Assembly: GCF_900143025.1 (NCBI RefSeq)
Contig: NZ_FRCT01000002.1
Span: 1 to 64,000, forward strand
Source: Ruminococcus flavefaciens
GTDB lineage: Bacteria > Bacillota > Clostridia > Oscillospirales > Ruminococcaceae
Direction: 5' to 3'
Length of the DNA: 64,000 nucleotides
Notes under the pieces: model-generated
The model's database searches: none
Told to the model about the DNA's origin: nothing
What the model saw: only the letters and a program-made list of their open reading frames with translations
In this document: piece by piece, positions 1 through 8,506 of the stretch
Numbering within the stretch: the first letter of the stretch is position 1
How the letters are laid out: the number at the start of each line of letters is the position of its first letter
Translations under genes and position numbers: made by a program

Positions 1-305
1 ACCTGTTCAGTATTTGATTTTCCTGCAGCTTTACGGATAAATACGCTTGTTCTCGGAAGAACATTGTGTATCACTGCTCTGTCTCCGCCAGTTATATCAG
101 CCATAACATAATCGCCTACGGCAGGGAAATCAGATACAGTTTTGACGTCGTATCTGAATTTGCCCGATACCTGTGCCTGCATCATCCCGTCTTTATGTAT
201 GACATGGTAAAGCTCTTTTTCCTGCAAAACTATACGGCACACTGTAAGATCAGGATATTCTGCACTGTATGCCTCATATACAGGCGGTAAGCTCTCTAAT
301 TTCAT
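1..305 (-). CDS. rsgA: Ribosome small-subunit GTPase RsgA, N-terminal part
   Basis: This gene reads leftward and runs off the left edge, so only about 100 N-terminal residues are present. The translation begins MKLESLPPVYEAY and continues with a compact beta-rich segment containing QAQVSGKFRYDV, FPAVGDYV and VIHNVLPRTSVFIRKAAG. This is the OB-fold that precedes the circularly permuted GTPase domain of RsgA/YjeQ, which acts in late 30S subunit maturation. The start at 305 is chosen because an AGGAGA site lies just upstream. It is the last gene of a leftward run PAP2 - HTH regulator - rsgA with gaps of about 17 nt. The GTPase motifs lie outside the window, so the call rests on the OB-domain only. 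Confidence 0.8.
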   Translation of the reverse strand, partial: MKLESLPPVYEAYSAEYPDLTVCRIVLQEKELYHVIHKDGMMQAQVSGKFRYDVKTVSDFPAVGDYVMADITGGDRAVIHNVLPRTSVFIRKAAGKSNTEQ

Positions 306-322
306 TTTTATCTCCTATCTGT

Positions 323-940
323 TCAGTGCTCGCTTTTCGGAACTTTGAAAAGCATTATCCCCTTAACTATAAGCAGCAGAAACGCTACTGTTGCCGCATA
401 GGGTATTCTTGCCATGGTCAGGAATAAAACCGCGATAATGCTAAGTACAAGCGATGCCACTGTAACAGTACTTCTACCATTTTCTATGTTTCTGTAATTC
501 ATAAACAGCTTCACTGCACCAATGATGATAAGAGCGGCAAACAGTCCCCAGCAGACACAGCTTATCCCGAAGGAAATATTCGTGTAATCAAACAGGGCAA
601 CTGCCGAGACTGTCTCTCCTGTCTTTTTCGGATAAAGCGGCAGGAGAATAAGCATAATGCTCATTATATCTACTATGCCTATCAGCAGATCTATCATTTT
701 CCCGATATTTGAGCGGTTCTCGTCTTTTGCTGCGGTAAGGAGTTCCTCCGATGACAGAAGCTCATCTATGGTCACAGAAAAGAACTTTGATATCTCTTTC
801 AGCGAATCAATATTCGGATAACCCTTTCCCGATTCCCATTTCGATATAGCTGTACGTGAAACATAGAGCTCCATTGCAAGCTCCTCCTGAGTTAAGCCTT
901 TTTTCTTTCTTAATTCCTGCAATTTCTCGTGAAATTCCAT
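323..940 (-). CDS. XRE-family HTH regulator with membrane-spanning C-terminus
   Basis: The first 65 residues are a Cro/CI-type helix-turn-helix (LRKKKGLTQEELA, then SRTAISKWESGKGYPN), typical of small Firmicute repressors. The rest is hydrophobic with about four predicted membrane segments (roughly residues 85-105, 120-145, 155-172 and 178-195), which suggests a membrane-tethered regulator sensing something at the envelope. I place the start at the second ATG (940) because a GGAG site is 8 nt upstream; the ATG at 946 would be only 2 nt from it. It lies 17 nt after the PAP2 gene and 17 nt before rsgA, so co-transcription is likely. The signal sensed is unknown. Confidence 0.8.
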   Translation of the reverse strand: MEFHEKLQELRKKKGLTQEELAMELYVSRTAISKWESGKGYPNIDSLKEISKFFSVTIDELLSSEELLTAAKDENRSNIGKMIDLLIGIVDIMSIMLILLPLYPKKTGETVSAVALFDYTNISFGISCVCWGLFAALIIIGAVKLFMNYRNIENGRSTVTVASLVLSIIAVLFLTMARIPYAATVAFLLLIVKGIMLFKVPKSEH

Positions 941-957
941 TTTCATTTCTCCGTTAG

Positions 958-1614
958 TTATTTTTTGTCAGTGAGTCGGACAGCACCTTGATATATGAGA
1001 TAAAGTCCCAAGCTCAGCAAAACAGAGCCTGCTATATCCGTCAGCCAGTGTACTCCTGCAACAGTTCGTCCCACCACCATAAACGCCGTGAATAAGACCG
1101 TAAACGCATAAATACCGTATCTGACTTTAGTATTCCTTATCCTGCGATGCACCTGAAAAGCCAACGTAGGCATTACGCTCATAACAAGGAGCGTTGTTGA
1201 CGACGGGTAAGAAGCCTCCATACGTCCTTCTATAAGTATCGGTCGGTAGTTTACAGGTATCATCTCAAATATGAGATAACCGAATATCACAAGGATATAG
1301 TAAATACCAAGCAGGATAATATCCTTATCAACTTTAAGAAGACTTCTCCGCTTTATAAGCTGGACAAGACCGACAACTCCGAATATCATACAGATAAAGA
1401 TCGGCACAAGTCCAAGCCAGTCGGTGACAGTATACACCCACATATGAACGCCTGTCATTTTATGGAACCACACGTTCAGACCTGCAAAACCGATGTCGGT
1501 TCCGTTCTGTCCCACTGCCTGAACATCAACCGTCTGTATCAGTACAGTCCAGACTGCAAACAGTATCAGCATAATCGTACCTGTGATAAGTGTGTTCTTT
1601 TCATTCTTTTTCAT
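958..1614 (-). CDS. PAP2-family membrane phosphatase
   Basis: A 218-residue protein with about six hydrophobic segments. The phosphatase motifs are in the C-terminal half: a PSSTT version of the PSGH motif near residue 135 and GRTVAGVHWLTDIAGS near residue 182, which supplies the Arg, His and Asp of the third PAP2 motif. Family members dephosphorylate lipid substrates such as phosphatidate or undecaprenyl pyrophosphate at the outer membrane face. The usual KX6RP first motif is not obvious, so the substrate is uncertain. It is the first gene of the leftward group with the HTH regulator and rsgA. Confidence 0.75.
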   Translation of the reverse strand: MKKNEKNTLITGTIMLILFAVWTVLIQTVDVQAVGQNGTDIGFAGLNVWFHKMTGVHMWVYTVTDWLGLVPIFICMIFGVVGLVQLIKRRSLLKVDKDIILLGIYYILVIFGYLIFEMIPVNYRPILIEGRMEASYPSSTTLLVMSVMPTLAFQVHRRIRNTKVRYGIYAFTVLFTAFMVVGRTVAGVHWLTDIAGSVLLSLGLYLIYQGAVRLTDKK

Positions 1615-1827
1615 AATTCCGTGTTCCTTTCAGATGATTTCCTTTCGGCTAATCTCATGGTAACACGGGGACTGAAAAAAGTAAAGAACCGTACGGTCAC
1701 ACCCATGACACGAATCGTAACATATGCGATATTTCGCCATTTGCAGCACATCTGCCGCCACGACTTTTTTATGACTTGAGCCTGATTATATTATAACCGA
1801 AAGGTGAAATTCCGTCAACCCATAGTC

Positions 1828-1856
1828 TTGACCAAACCATGCAGATATGTTATGAT
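1828..1856 (+). promoter_or_regulatory. Sigma-A promoter for the yjdF leader
   Basis: TTGACC at 1828-1833 and TATGAT at 1851-1856 are separated by 17 nt. Transcription would start about 20 nt before the structured leader. Confidence 0.8.
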
Positions 1857-1884
1857 ATAAACAGCACAACTGTGCAATCAAATG

Positions 1885-2010
1885 ACAAAGATAAAAACGC
1901 AACGTATACCTTCGGGTATGCTAGAGCCGGTAGGTAGCCCGGCCGTCCTGTGAATACAGGGTAAGTAACCTGCCCCTCCGGGTTGTCCGTTCTTTGTCCA
2001 TAGCAATTTT
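1885..2010 (+). ncRNA. yjdF-motif riboswitch (azaaromatic-sensing leader)
   Basis: About 125 nt of GC-rich structured leader lie between a consensus promoter and the yjdF start. Visible helices include a TATACC/GGGTATG hairpin near 1905-1920, the GCCGG/CCGGC pair around 1926-1944, a CCTG-loop-CAGG hairpin at 1948-1960 and a CCC/GGG pair near 1974-1983. The position directly before a YjdF-family gene is the defining context of the yjdF RNA class, which binds diverse azaaromatic compounds and controls translation. The assignment comes from context and recognisable core segments, not from a covariance search. Confidence 0.72.
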
Positions 2011-2024
2011 TAGGAGGGAAAGAT

Positions 2025-2441
2025 ATGGACAAAACGAACGGTATGCTGACAGTATTTTTCGATGAGCCTTTCTGGGTGGGAGTATTTGAACGCTCTGAAG
2101 ATGATAAACTCTCAGCGGCTAAGGTCACATTCGGAGCAGAACCCAAGGACAGTGAAGTCTGGGATTACGTGCTGAGGCATTACTACAAGTTGAAGTTCAG
2201 TCCTGATGTTAAGGCCAAAACAAAGCAGACTGCTGATAATCCCAAACGGCGGCAGCGCAATGCACGAAAGCAGCTCAGTATCGCAGGTATCGGCACAAAG
2301 TCGCAGCAAGCGCTGAAGCTAATGCAGGAGCAAATGAAGACCGAACACAAGCAGCTCACAAAAGAGCAGCGTGAAGCCGAAAAGCAGCGTCAGTTTGAGC
2401 TTAAACAGCAAAAGCGCAGGGATAAGCATAAAGGTCATTGA
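2025..2441 (+). CDS. yjdF: YjdF family protein (DUF2992)
   Basis: A 138-residue protein whose first 60 residues (LTVFFDEPFWVGVFER, AKVTFGAEPKDSEVWDYVL) match the YjdF family. The C-terminal half is a highly charged, Lys/Gln/Arg-rich helix (residues 65-138), as usual for the family. The biochemical role is not established; control by an azaaromatic-binding riboswitch suggests a toxic-compound response. The ribosome binding site AGGAGGG lies 7 nt before the ATG and close to the riboswitch 3' end, consistent with translational control. The gene is monocistronic and ends in a strong terminator. Confidence 0.88.
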   Translation: MDKTNGMLTVFFDEPFWVGVFERSEDDKLSAAKVTFGAEPKDSEVWDYVLRHYYKLKFSPDVKAKTKQTADNPKRRQRNARKQLSIAGIGTKSQQALKLMQEQMKTEHKQLTKEQREAEKQRQFELKQQKRRDKHKGH

Positions 2442-2453
2442 CAGCTTCCTGCG

Positions 2454-2490
2454 AAAAAAGTCCTGATAGTATCGGCTGTCAGGACTTTTT
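2454..2490 (+). terminator. Rho-independent terminator of yjdF
   Basis: An AAGTCCTGA/TCAGGACTT stem with flanking A and T runs follows the yjdF stop codon. Confidence 0.85.
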
Positions 2491-2533
2491 ATCCAATCAT
2501 TAATAATAAAAATATATGGTTCAGGAGAAAAAC

Positions 2534-3208
2534 ATGATAGATACAGCTTCTTTTATAGATAAATATATCTCAGCCTTGAAAAATACGTTTCCTGACAGGA
2601 TATGTTTCGTTGGCTTGCAGGGTAGCTACGCACGCGGAGAAGCAACAGAAAGCAGCGATATTGATTTCGTTGTTATTCTCGATAATCTTTCGTGTGAAGA
2701 TGTAAGACGTTACCGAACAATGCTTGACGCCCTTCCGTACAGGGAATTATTCTGTGGATTTCTTTCTGATGCAGACGATCTCAGAAACTGGGATGTCTCT
2801 GATCTGTTCCAGTTTTACCATGATACGAAGCCGATAATAGGAACTCTTGATGATATTGTTCCTTCGATAACTGATGATGATATCAGGCGCTCAATCAAAA
2901 TAGGAGTCTGCAATATTTATCACTCCTGCGTTCATAATCTGATATATGAGAAAGATCCTGCAATACTGAAAGGATTGTACAAATCCACATCCTTTGTGAT
3001 ACAGGCACTCTGGTATCTGCGGTCAGGAGAATATAGCGCACGTTTACAGGAGCTTTTCAGCAAAGTTGAAGGCAGCGAAAAGGATATTATCTCCGCTTAT
3101 ATACAGATAAAAAACAGCGGAGTATCTGATTTTGAAAGACTGTCAGACCTTATCTTCAATTGGTCGAAGAAGCAGATAAATCAGATGCACGAACAAATTG
3201 AAAGGTAG
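2534..3208 (+). CDS. Nucleotidyltransferase-domain protein
   Basis: A 224-residue protein with the polymerase-beta-type nucleotidyltransferase signature GSYARGEATESSDIDFVV near residues 30-47, giving the GS, the two Asp metal ligands (SDID) and a following acidic strand. The remaining helical part resembles the C-terminal region of aminoglycoside-type nucleotidyltransferases, but no resistance function can be asserted. I use the ATG at 2534, which has AGGAGA 5 nt upstream, rather than the ATG at 2516. It stands alone between the yjdF terminator and an IS relic. Confidence 0.8.
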   Translation: MIDTASFIDKYISALKNTFPDRICFVGLQGSYARGEATESSDIDFVVILDNLSCEDVRRYRTMLDALPYRELFCGFLSDADDLRNWDVSDLFQFYHDTKPIIGTLDDIVPSITDDDIRRSIKIGVCNIYHSCVHNLIYEKDPAILKGLYKSTSFVIQALWYLRSGEYSARLQELFSKVEGSEKDIISAYIQIKNSGVSDFERLSDLIFNWSKKQINQMHEQIER

Positions 3209-3251
3209 CCTATTGCGTAATGTCATTAAGCTAATCAAATACGTAAAAGAA

Positions 3252-3288
3252 CAGGAGTATGTTTGGAATATGACCAGACATACTCCTG
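3252..3288. repeat. 11-bp perfect palindromic hairpin
   Basis: CAGGAGTATGT (3252-3262) is perfectly complementary to ACATACTCCTG (3278-3288), with a 15-nt loop. No T run follows on the plus strand; on the minus strand TTCTTTTAC follows, so it could end the leftward transposase relic. Confidence 0.6.
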
Positions 3289-3366
3289 CTGTTACATTCG
3301 CAAAAAATGCATGACGAAAAGACAGATCCGAGATCTGCTTGAAAAAAGATTGACATAATCGAAGAA

Positions 3367-4360
3367 TTATGATAGTCTGTAGTTGAAGGGAATAGCAGAA
3401 TGATATCGAGTTTTCCTATCAGCAATACAATCAGGTCTGACAGGGCACTTGTTTCTTGCTATCAGCTCTTCCAAAAGAAAAGGATTTGCGTGTGCAGAGC
3501 GAAAGAATTTGATGCAGATATGTATAGCAAAAGCATAATTGATTTTATAGCGGTAATCATTATGCTTATCGTCATCTATGGTGATATTTTCGGTGATCAG
3601 CATAGAGAAGTTATACATGATAAGACTTGCAAAGATTTCCTGTATCACGCAGTCCTTTTTCTTTGAATGGAAAGCAATAAGACCAACCTGGTACTTCAGT
3701 TCTCTGAATGAAGTCTCGATCCCCCAGCGCATTTTGTATATCATCTTTATATCTTCGGCAGAGAACTCATCATCACAGAGATTGGTAACAATGGTTTCAT
3801 AGTTATCTTCAGATATCTTGAGCCTTATTATCCTGAATTTAAGAGGATATGTATCTTTCGATTCTTTCGGAAGGAAGTCGAAATTTGAAGAGTGCGGAAG
3901 ATAACGATAAAGTTCAGGATTAGCCTTAACTTCATTAGTTTGTCTTCTTGTAATAATAATATTTGCAGCAAAATCAGCTTCCTCATTATGGGGAATGTTG
4001 AATTTATGAGCAATTCCAACGCTTGTCTTGATGCGCATCACATATTTCAAGCCGTTATTTTCAAGATGAGCGATCGTGTTGTAGGATTCATATCCTCTAT
4101 CCGCAACGATAATGGACTCATGTCCGATATTTTCAAGCATACTTATGAGAGCAGAATGCTCATTTTCAATGCGACTGTCCTGTAATACAGCATCGATATA
4201 TCTACGGTTCATAATGTCATACAAAGCATTCAGATGCATGAGGTTATAGCCTTTTACATCATTATTTGCACGATAAAAAGTATTCTTATCATAACGGTCA
4301 TTCTGTGATCTTTTGTGCCTTATGGTAGTTTACTTCGTCAATGATTTTCTGCTGTTCCAT
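3367..4360 (-). pseudogene. IS4-family transposase relic, internally deleted and frameshifted
   Basis: The leftward reading starts at an ATG at 4360 with a GGGAGG site and gives MEQQKIIDEVNYHKAQKITE then a stop. A second frame then continues with FYRANNDVKGYNLMHLNALYD and runs 290 residues to 3367. The body is clearly an IS4-type DDE transposase: ADRGYES carries the second Asp, and MRWGIETSFRELKYQVGL carries the Y-R-E-K region with the catalytic Glu. The N-terminal domain with the first catalytic Asp is missing between the 20-residue start and the YRANN segment, so an internal deletion plus frameshift has inactivated it. No clear terminal inverted repeats were found. Confidence 0.85.
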
Positions 4361-4422
4361 AGCATACCTCCCTTAAAATCAATGTGACATTTCTGTCAAA
4401 AAAAATGAAACCTGTGTGAAAA

Positions 4423-4465
4423 TTAGCACTCTCCCCTTGACAGTGCTAATTCAGAGTGCTATAAT
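4423..4465 (+). promoter_or_regulatory. CIRCE operator overlapping a consensus promoter
   Basis: TTAGCACTC at 4423-4431, a 9-nt spacer and CAGTGCTAA at 4441-4449 form the HrcA-binding CIRCE element with one mismatch in the right half. The -35 TTGACA (4437-4442) lies inside the element and is followed by 17 nt and TATAAT (4460-4465). A third GAGTGCT half-site overlaps the -10. HrcA binding here should block RNA polymerase directly. Confidence 0.9.
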
Positions 4466-4576
4466 ATAATCAGAACAAAGGAACAGAGAAGCACCAAAGG
4501 ATCCGGGTGCTGAACCCTCCGTCCCCTTGCTCGAAGCAATGGAAACAATGTGACGAGTAAAAAGGAGGACTGACCT

Positions 4577-5020
4577 ATGTTGTATCCTAGCATTTTCGGT
4601 GAAAACTTATTCGATGATTTCTTCAGATTCCCTGACTTCGGCAGAGACGTGGAGAAGAAGCTGTACGGCAAGCACGCTGCGCAGGTTATGAAGACGGATG
4701 TCCATGAGCATGACGACCACTATGAGATCGTTATCGATTTGCCGGGCTTCAAGAAAGACCAGATTAATCTTGAGCTTCAGAACGGTTATCTGACTGTCAG
4801 TGCCGCAAAGGGTCTTGACAAGGACGAAAAGACTGAGAAGGGCAAGCTGATCCGTCAGGAGCGTTACGCCGGTGCAATGCAGAGAAGCTTCTATATCGGT
4901 GATACTGTTACCGAAGCCGATGTGAAGGCAAAGTTTGAGGACGGTGTTCTGAACATCTGCGTTCCGAAGGCAGAGCCTAAGAAGCTGGAGAATCACAAGT
5001 ATATTGCAATTGAGGGATAA
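4577..5020 (+). CDS. Hsp20/alpha-crystallin small heat-shock protein
   Basis: A 147-residue ATP-independent holdase of normal family size. After a short N-terminal arm (FGENLFDDFFRFPDFG) the alpha-crystallin domain spans about residues 40-135 with the hallmarks VIDLPGFKKDQINLELQNGYLTV and FEDGVLNICVPK (the GVL motif near residues 123-125). GGAGG lies 8 nt before the ATG. The gene is transcribed alone from the CIRCE-overlapped promoter, so HrcA control and heat induction are predicted. The 5' leader of about 100 nt contains an AGCACC/GGTGCT hairpin near 4490-4512. Confidence 0.95.
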   Translation: MLYPSIFGENLFDDFFRFPDFGRDVEKKLYGKHAAQVMKTDVHEHDDHYEIVIDLPGFKKDQINLELQNGYLTVSAAKGLDKDEKTEKGKLIRQERYAGAMQRSFYIGDTVTEADVKAKFEDGVLNICVPKAEPKKLENHKYIAIEG

Positions 5021-5051
5021 TACCTCGCTAAGATATGATTCCGAAATAATG

Positions 5052-5093
5052 CTCCCCGGAGCTGTTCGTTTTGAGCAGTTCCGGGGAGTTTTT
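5052..5093 (+). terminator. Terminator of hsp20
   Basis: Strong stem CTCCCCGGA/TCCGGGGAG extended by CTG/CAG, followed by TTTTT. Confidence 0.9.
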
Positions 5094-5122
5094 GTGCCTG
5101 ATGGCTATGTGGGCGTAACACA

Positions 5123-5151
5123 TTGACTTTTTCAGGAATGGGATGTATAAT
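5123..5151 (+). promoter_or_regulatory. Sigma-A promoter
   Basis: TTGACT (5123-5128), a 17-nt spacer and TATAAT (5146-5151) lie about 50 nt before the start of the membrane protein at 5202. Confidence 0.8.
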
Positions 5152-5201
5152 ATAAGCAGGAGACAATCAAAGTAATATATGAATGGAAAGGGATAAGATA
5201 G

Positions 5202-5969
5202 ATGTTGAAAAACTTGTTTAAGGATCGTGAGAACACCGAAAATATCATTGTAAAAGCTCCAAATAAGGCGCTTTTAGAGTCCATATATCAGTACAACGAC
5301 AAGATCGACAGTTTCGAGAAAAACATCAAAAGAGCAGCGCTTCTCTTTGTCATCATCATGGCAGTGATATGGATCGGCGGGGATATTGCCGGAATGAACT
5401 CAAATCTTGTGCTGATGTTTGGACTGCTGACTATTTTCGGGTATCCGCTGATATTGGTGTTTGGTGCTATATGGGTGAGCAGACCATCACTGAAAAGGAA
5501 ATCTGAGGAAATGGCGATGCTGGCAGGCAGTGATATGGATGTGCCTGATGATGCAGTTGAAATTGAAATGCTATTTCCACAGAAAGTTTCGGATGACTTT
5601 TCGCAAAAGAAGAATCTGCTTTTTGATAACAGCCTGCACCTTGTCTACGCAGACGCTGAAGCATTCTATTTTGTGGATGTGACCGGAACTGCAAAAATTC
5701 CTTATTCGTTGATTGAACCGTGGGTAGATTCCGAGAACAATGCTAGGATCCGGCATTGGATCCAGAACAGCAAGCCGTCTGCTTATGCGAAAGAGGGTGT
5801 AAAAAAGAAAGGAAGACTGATCTCGCTGATACCTTTTGTGGGGAGTTTTATCCCGGATCATTATTTGATTCCATATAAATATACGGTTCTTCACACAAGC
5901 AGCGATGATTACCTGGTTTGTATCCCAAGATATGAAATGGAGAAAATTCAAAGACTATCATCTTTATAA
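5202..5969 (+). CDS. Two-TM membrane protein of unknown function
   Basis: A 255-residue protein with two adjacent hydrophobic helices at about residues 45-62 and 69-90 and a soluble C-terminal part of about 160 residues. The C-terminal part contains mixed alpha/beta sequence (FDNSLHLVYADAEAFYFVDVTG, then YLVCIPRYEMEKIQRL), which could be a pleckstrin-like or YcxB-type domain, but I do not recognise the family securely. A GGGATAAGAT site precedes the ATG. It has its own consensus promoter and terminator, so it is a single-gene unit. Confidence 0.65.
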   Translation: MLKNLFKDRENTENIIVKAPNKALLESIYQYNDKIDSFEKNIKRAALLFVIIMAVIWIGGDIAGMNSNLVLMFGLLTIFGYPLILVFGAIWVSRPSLKRKSEEMAMLAGSDMDVPDDAVEIEMLFPQKVSDDFSQKKNLLFDNSLHLVYADAEAFYFVDVTGTAKIPYSLIEPWVDSENNARIRHWIQNSKPSAYAKEGVKKKGRLISLIPFVGSFIPDHYLIPYKYTVLHTSSDDYLVCIPRYEMEKIQRLSSL

Positions 5970-5986
5970 ATAGCATTACAATATGT

Positions 5987-6016
5987 ACAGGGGCAGGAAA
6001 ACCTGCCCTGTTTTTT
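5987..6016. terminator. Terminator after the 5202-5969 gene
   Basis: GGGGCAGG-AAAA-CCTGCCC with outer ACAG/TGT and a T6 run. It also abuts the stop of the leftward gene fragment at 6015. Confidence 0.88.
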
Positions 6017-6209
6017 ATAACTTTTTCAACGTTCCCTTATAGCTGTCTTTGCCGATCTGTACAGTCACGGTAACATTGGATTCCTGCACATCGGGGGCAA
6101 GTGTGGGAGTCGGTTCAGTCTTACTGAATCCATTCAGCCCCTTACCCTTGATAATGGTCGGGAAATCCTTGTAGCAGATATCCATATCCACATTGCCGTT
6201 AAAGCGTAT
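6015..6209 (-). pseudogene. C-terminal fragment of an unidentified gene
   Basis: A leftward open frame without a start gives about 63 residues, including RFNGNVDMDICYKDFPTI and ending VTVTVQIGKDSYKGTLKKL. Upstream in frame a TGA blocks it and no ATG or ribosome binding site is present. It reads like the tail of a larger protein cut by rearrangement. The family is not recognised. Confidence 0.45.
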
Positions 6210-6213
6210 TTTC

Positions 6214-6748
6214 TGTCTGCATATTCACACACTTAACGATATTACAACTCGCAATGAAAATCTGCGACTTCGTTTTCTTCGATATTACGTTGTTTTGAAA
6301 CCTGTCCGCATTTTCACACACTGAAAAAGGGGCAATCGCAGAATTACACACCAACCAACCGAGTGCGTAAAAATGCGGAAATATCGTGTATCTCATGGGA
6401 CTTTTCCAGTTTGCCTGATATGTTCCCATTTACACGAAAACCGGGCTGGTTTGAGTGCTTTTTGAATGACGTATATTCCGTAAAACCACGTAAAATCGGC
6501 GTTTTATCAGTCGTTCCTTGTCAGCAGAACCACGCACTCAACGTGCAGCGTATTTGGAAACATGTCTATATTATTATAATATCAGATGCCTAAACTCTTG
6601 TCAATAAAAAAACGCCACCATACAAAGGCTCATTATAATATGTCAATAGCCCAAGGTCTATTGGCATAGCCAAAAACTGTGTCATTAGAGTTGTTTTTTA
6701 GATATTGCAATATTTCAGAAAAAATGAACACGCTATTGGAATATAATT
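6214..6748. other. Gene-free stretch with degenerate repeats
   Basis: No convincing gene is visible. Two related segments, CTGTCTGCATATTCACACAC near 6216 and CTGTCCGCATTTTCACACAC near 6302, are imperfect direct repeats about 86 nt apart. An inverted repeat CAATAG/CTATTG at about 6643-6665 lies near the serine recombinase gene. The stretch borders the decayed accessory patch and is probably rearrangement debris. Confidence 0.4.
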
Positions 6749-6776
6749 GGAGCCGGTTATCCCGGCTCCGTCTCAT

Positions 6777-7349
6777 TTATATATACTTTCTTTTGTATTC
6801 TTTTAGCCTGCGGTAAAAGGTGTTGGCACGCAGGCCCATTTCTTTCTGAAACCATACAGCTGTAATAGCGCCAGATTTCCACTGCTCATACAACTGTCCG
6901 AACTTTACCCAGTCAACGGCGATAGGCTGCCTACCTTTGTACTTACCCTGAGACTTGGCTATAGCGATATCCTCGCGCTGGCGCTGTAATGTCTGTTCGC
7001 GTTCAAGCTCGGAGAGTGCCGCGAAGATAGACAGCACAAAGCGACCTTGTGGAGCATTGGTATCGATGTTCTCCTTGCTGCTGACAAGAGTAACGCCTTT
7101 CCTTTGGAGAATGTCTATAATATTGAGCAGGTCTCTTGTCGATCTTCCGAGCCTGCTTATGCTCTCTATATACAGGGGATCACCATCCCGGACATATTCC
7201 AGCATAGCCTTCAGCTCCGGACGGTTGGCGTTCTTACCGGACATCTTCTCGGCAAAGACACGTTCCACCTGATATTGCTCCATGATAGCTTCCTGACGGG
7301 CAGTCTCCTGATGTTCTGTCGATACGCGGATATACCCGATCTTGCCCAT
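6777..7349 (-). CDS. Serine recombinase (resolvase/invertase family)
   Basis: A 190-residue protein with the resolvase catalytic fold: GKIGYIRVSTEHQETARQ carries the nucleophilic Ser near residue 9, SISRLGRSTRDLLNII carries the Arg pair near 67-70, and LSELEREQTLQRQRE lies on the long E-helix. A C-terminal helix-turn-helix (WFQKEMGLRANTFYRRL) completes the Hin/Tn3-resolvase layout. The start at 7349 overlaps the upstream gene's stop as TGATG, which implies translational coupling. The substrate site is unknown. A GGAGCCGG/CCGGCTCC hairpin at 6749-6769 lies just after the stop. Confidence 0.9.
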   Translation of the reverse strand: MGKIGYIRVSTEHQETARQEAIMEQYQVERVFAEKMSGKNANRPELKAMLEYVRDGDPLYIESISRLGRSTRDLLNIIDILQRKGVTLVSSKENIDTNAPQGRFVLSIFAALSELEREQTLQRQREDIAIAKSQGKYKGRQPIAVDWVKFGQLYEQWKSGAITAVWFQKEMGLRANTFYRRLKEYKRKYI

Positions 7350-8479
7350 CAAAAGGCCCCCCCATAGCAACCCTCATAGATATCCTCGCCGTACATATAC
7401 TTCACATCCCTGAGTGCTTCATGGAGCAGTCTATGATCTGCGAGCATATCCTCGATTTCATCACAGGTATATCCATAATCGAGCAGAAGTTCTACGTCAG
7501 TACTGTCGACACCATAGCAGCCACAGTATTCCAACAGTATCTCCTCATGTATATTATAATAGGAAGAGCAGTCGTCATCATACCAGCTCAAATACTTAGA
7601 GCGATATATCCTTGGTTCGAACTGTGACCTTGTGATTTTTCCGCTTCTGTCAATACGAAGAATATCACCTTCCTCGGTATCTACACGCTTGGATTCGAAT
7701 TTATGCAAGCCCAGTTGTTTCAGTGCCTTCTTCATGATTGTCTCAGTGCTTGCATATACGTATAAGCCTATTGTCTCAAAGTGGAGCAGGTACATTGGAT
7801 TGCTCCCCTTTATAATGTATAAGGAGTTGTACTGATCAAGCATTGTGAAGGTGAAGTTGCCTTCTACAGTCTCAGCCATGTACTGTAAGCTGTCAAAGTC
7901 CAGCTTTCCTTGTTTCTCGATAAGCTGTACACCGATGTAGCTGTCGGTATCAATATATGAAGTCGGTATAACACCTTCCTTACGTAGATCTTTGTCATTC
8001 CATAAAACTCCATTATGAGCAAAAGCAAACTCTTTATCAGCATGACCTGAGAACGGATGATTATTAAAATTATGCTTCTTATCACCCTGAGTAGCCAGTC
8101 TGGTATGTCCCATGACGGCTTTTGTGCCGTTAGGTTCATTGAAGTGTATCTTATGCGCAGGCTTGGGCTTTTTGAATATAGTGACTTTATCGTCTTTAAC
8201 ATAGCTGATACCTGCTGCATCATCCTCATGAATCAGAGTATCGCAGCAGCTGCATCTGGTGTAGTGATTCTCATAGCAATGATGACAGAGAGTAGTGTAT
8301 TCGTCGCCATAGCTATCGTCCGTCCAGATAGTTTCACCACATCTGTCGCAGGTTGTGGTATGACGTTCAAAACAGTCTGTGCAAACTATCTCACCGTTGA
8401 CCTCTTCATAGTCATCTTCTTCGTCAATAAGTGCTCCGCAGTGCGAGCAGTATAAAGCGTTCTTGTTGTTATCTTCCAT
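7349..8479 (-). CDS. Zinc-ribbon protein fused to a class II amidotransferase-like domain
   Basis: A 376-residue protein. Residues 1-90 hold paired zinc-binding motifs (CSHC, CTDC, CDRC, CHHC, CSCC) resembling LIM/treble-clef ribbons. Residues 90-270 resemble the N-terminal-nucleophile glutaminase fold of GlmS/PurF: AAGISYV, GHTRLATQGD, FAFAHNGVLWND and VEGNFTFTMLD. The normal catalytic Cys at position 2 and the first beta strand are absent; the ribbon replaces them, so glutaminase activity is not expected unless an internal Cys substitutes. The acidic, Tyr-rich C-terminus is unrecognised. The gene is coupled to the serine recombinase downstream. It may be a deletion-born chimera. Confidence 0.7.
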   Translation of the reverse strand: MEDNNKNALYCSHCGALIDEEDDYEEVNGEIVCTDCFERHTTTCDRCGETIWTDDSYGDEYTTLCHHCYENHYTRCSCCDTLIHEDDAAGISYVKDDKVTIFKKPKPAHKIHFNEPNGTKAVMGHTRLATQGDKKHNFNNHPFSGHADKEFAFAHNGVLWNDKDLRKEGVIPTSYIDTDSYIGVQLIEKQGKLDFDSLQYMAETVEGNFTFTMLDQYNSLYIIKGSNPMYLLHFETIGLYVYASTETIMKKALKQLGLHKFESKRVDTEEGDILRIDRSGKITRSQFEPRIYRSKYLSWYDDDCSSYYNIHEEILLEYCGCYGVDSTDVELLLDYGYTCDEIEDMLADHRLLHEALRDVKYMYGEDIYEGCYGGAF

Positions 8480-8506
8480 TGTTTAAAACCTCCATAAATA
8501 GCGATA

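Noticed and set aside
1850..2146. Leftward frame across the yjdF leader
   Set aside because: It covers the riboswitch on the wrong strand; structure and the downstream gene explain this DNA.
4607..4996. Leftward 129-codon frame opposite hsp20
   Set aside because: It is antisense to a clearly conserved chaperone gene and has no start signals.
6302..6400. CRISPR-like array in the 6.2-6.7 kb gap
   Set aside because: Only two imperfect repeats are present, the spacing is about 86 nt, and no cas genes are in the window. No CRISPR array was found anywhere.
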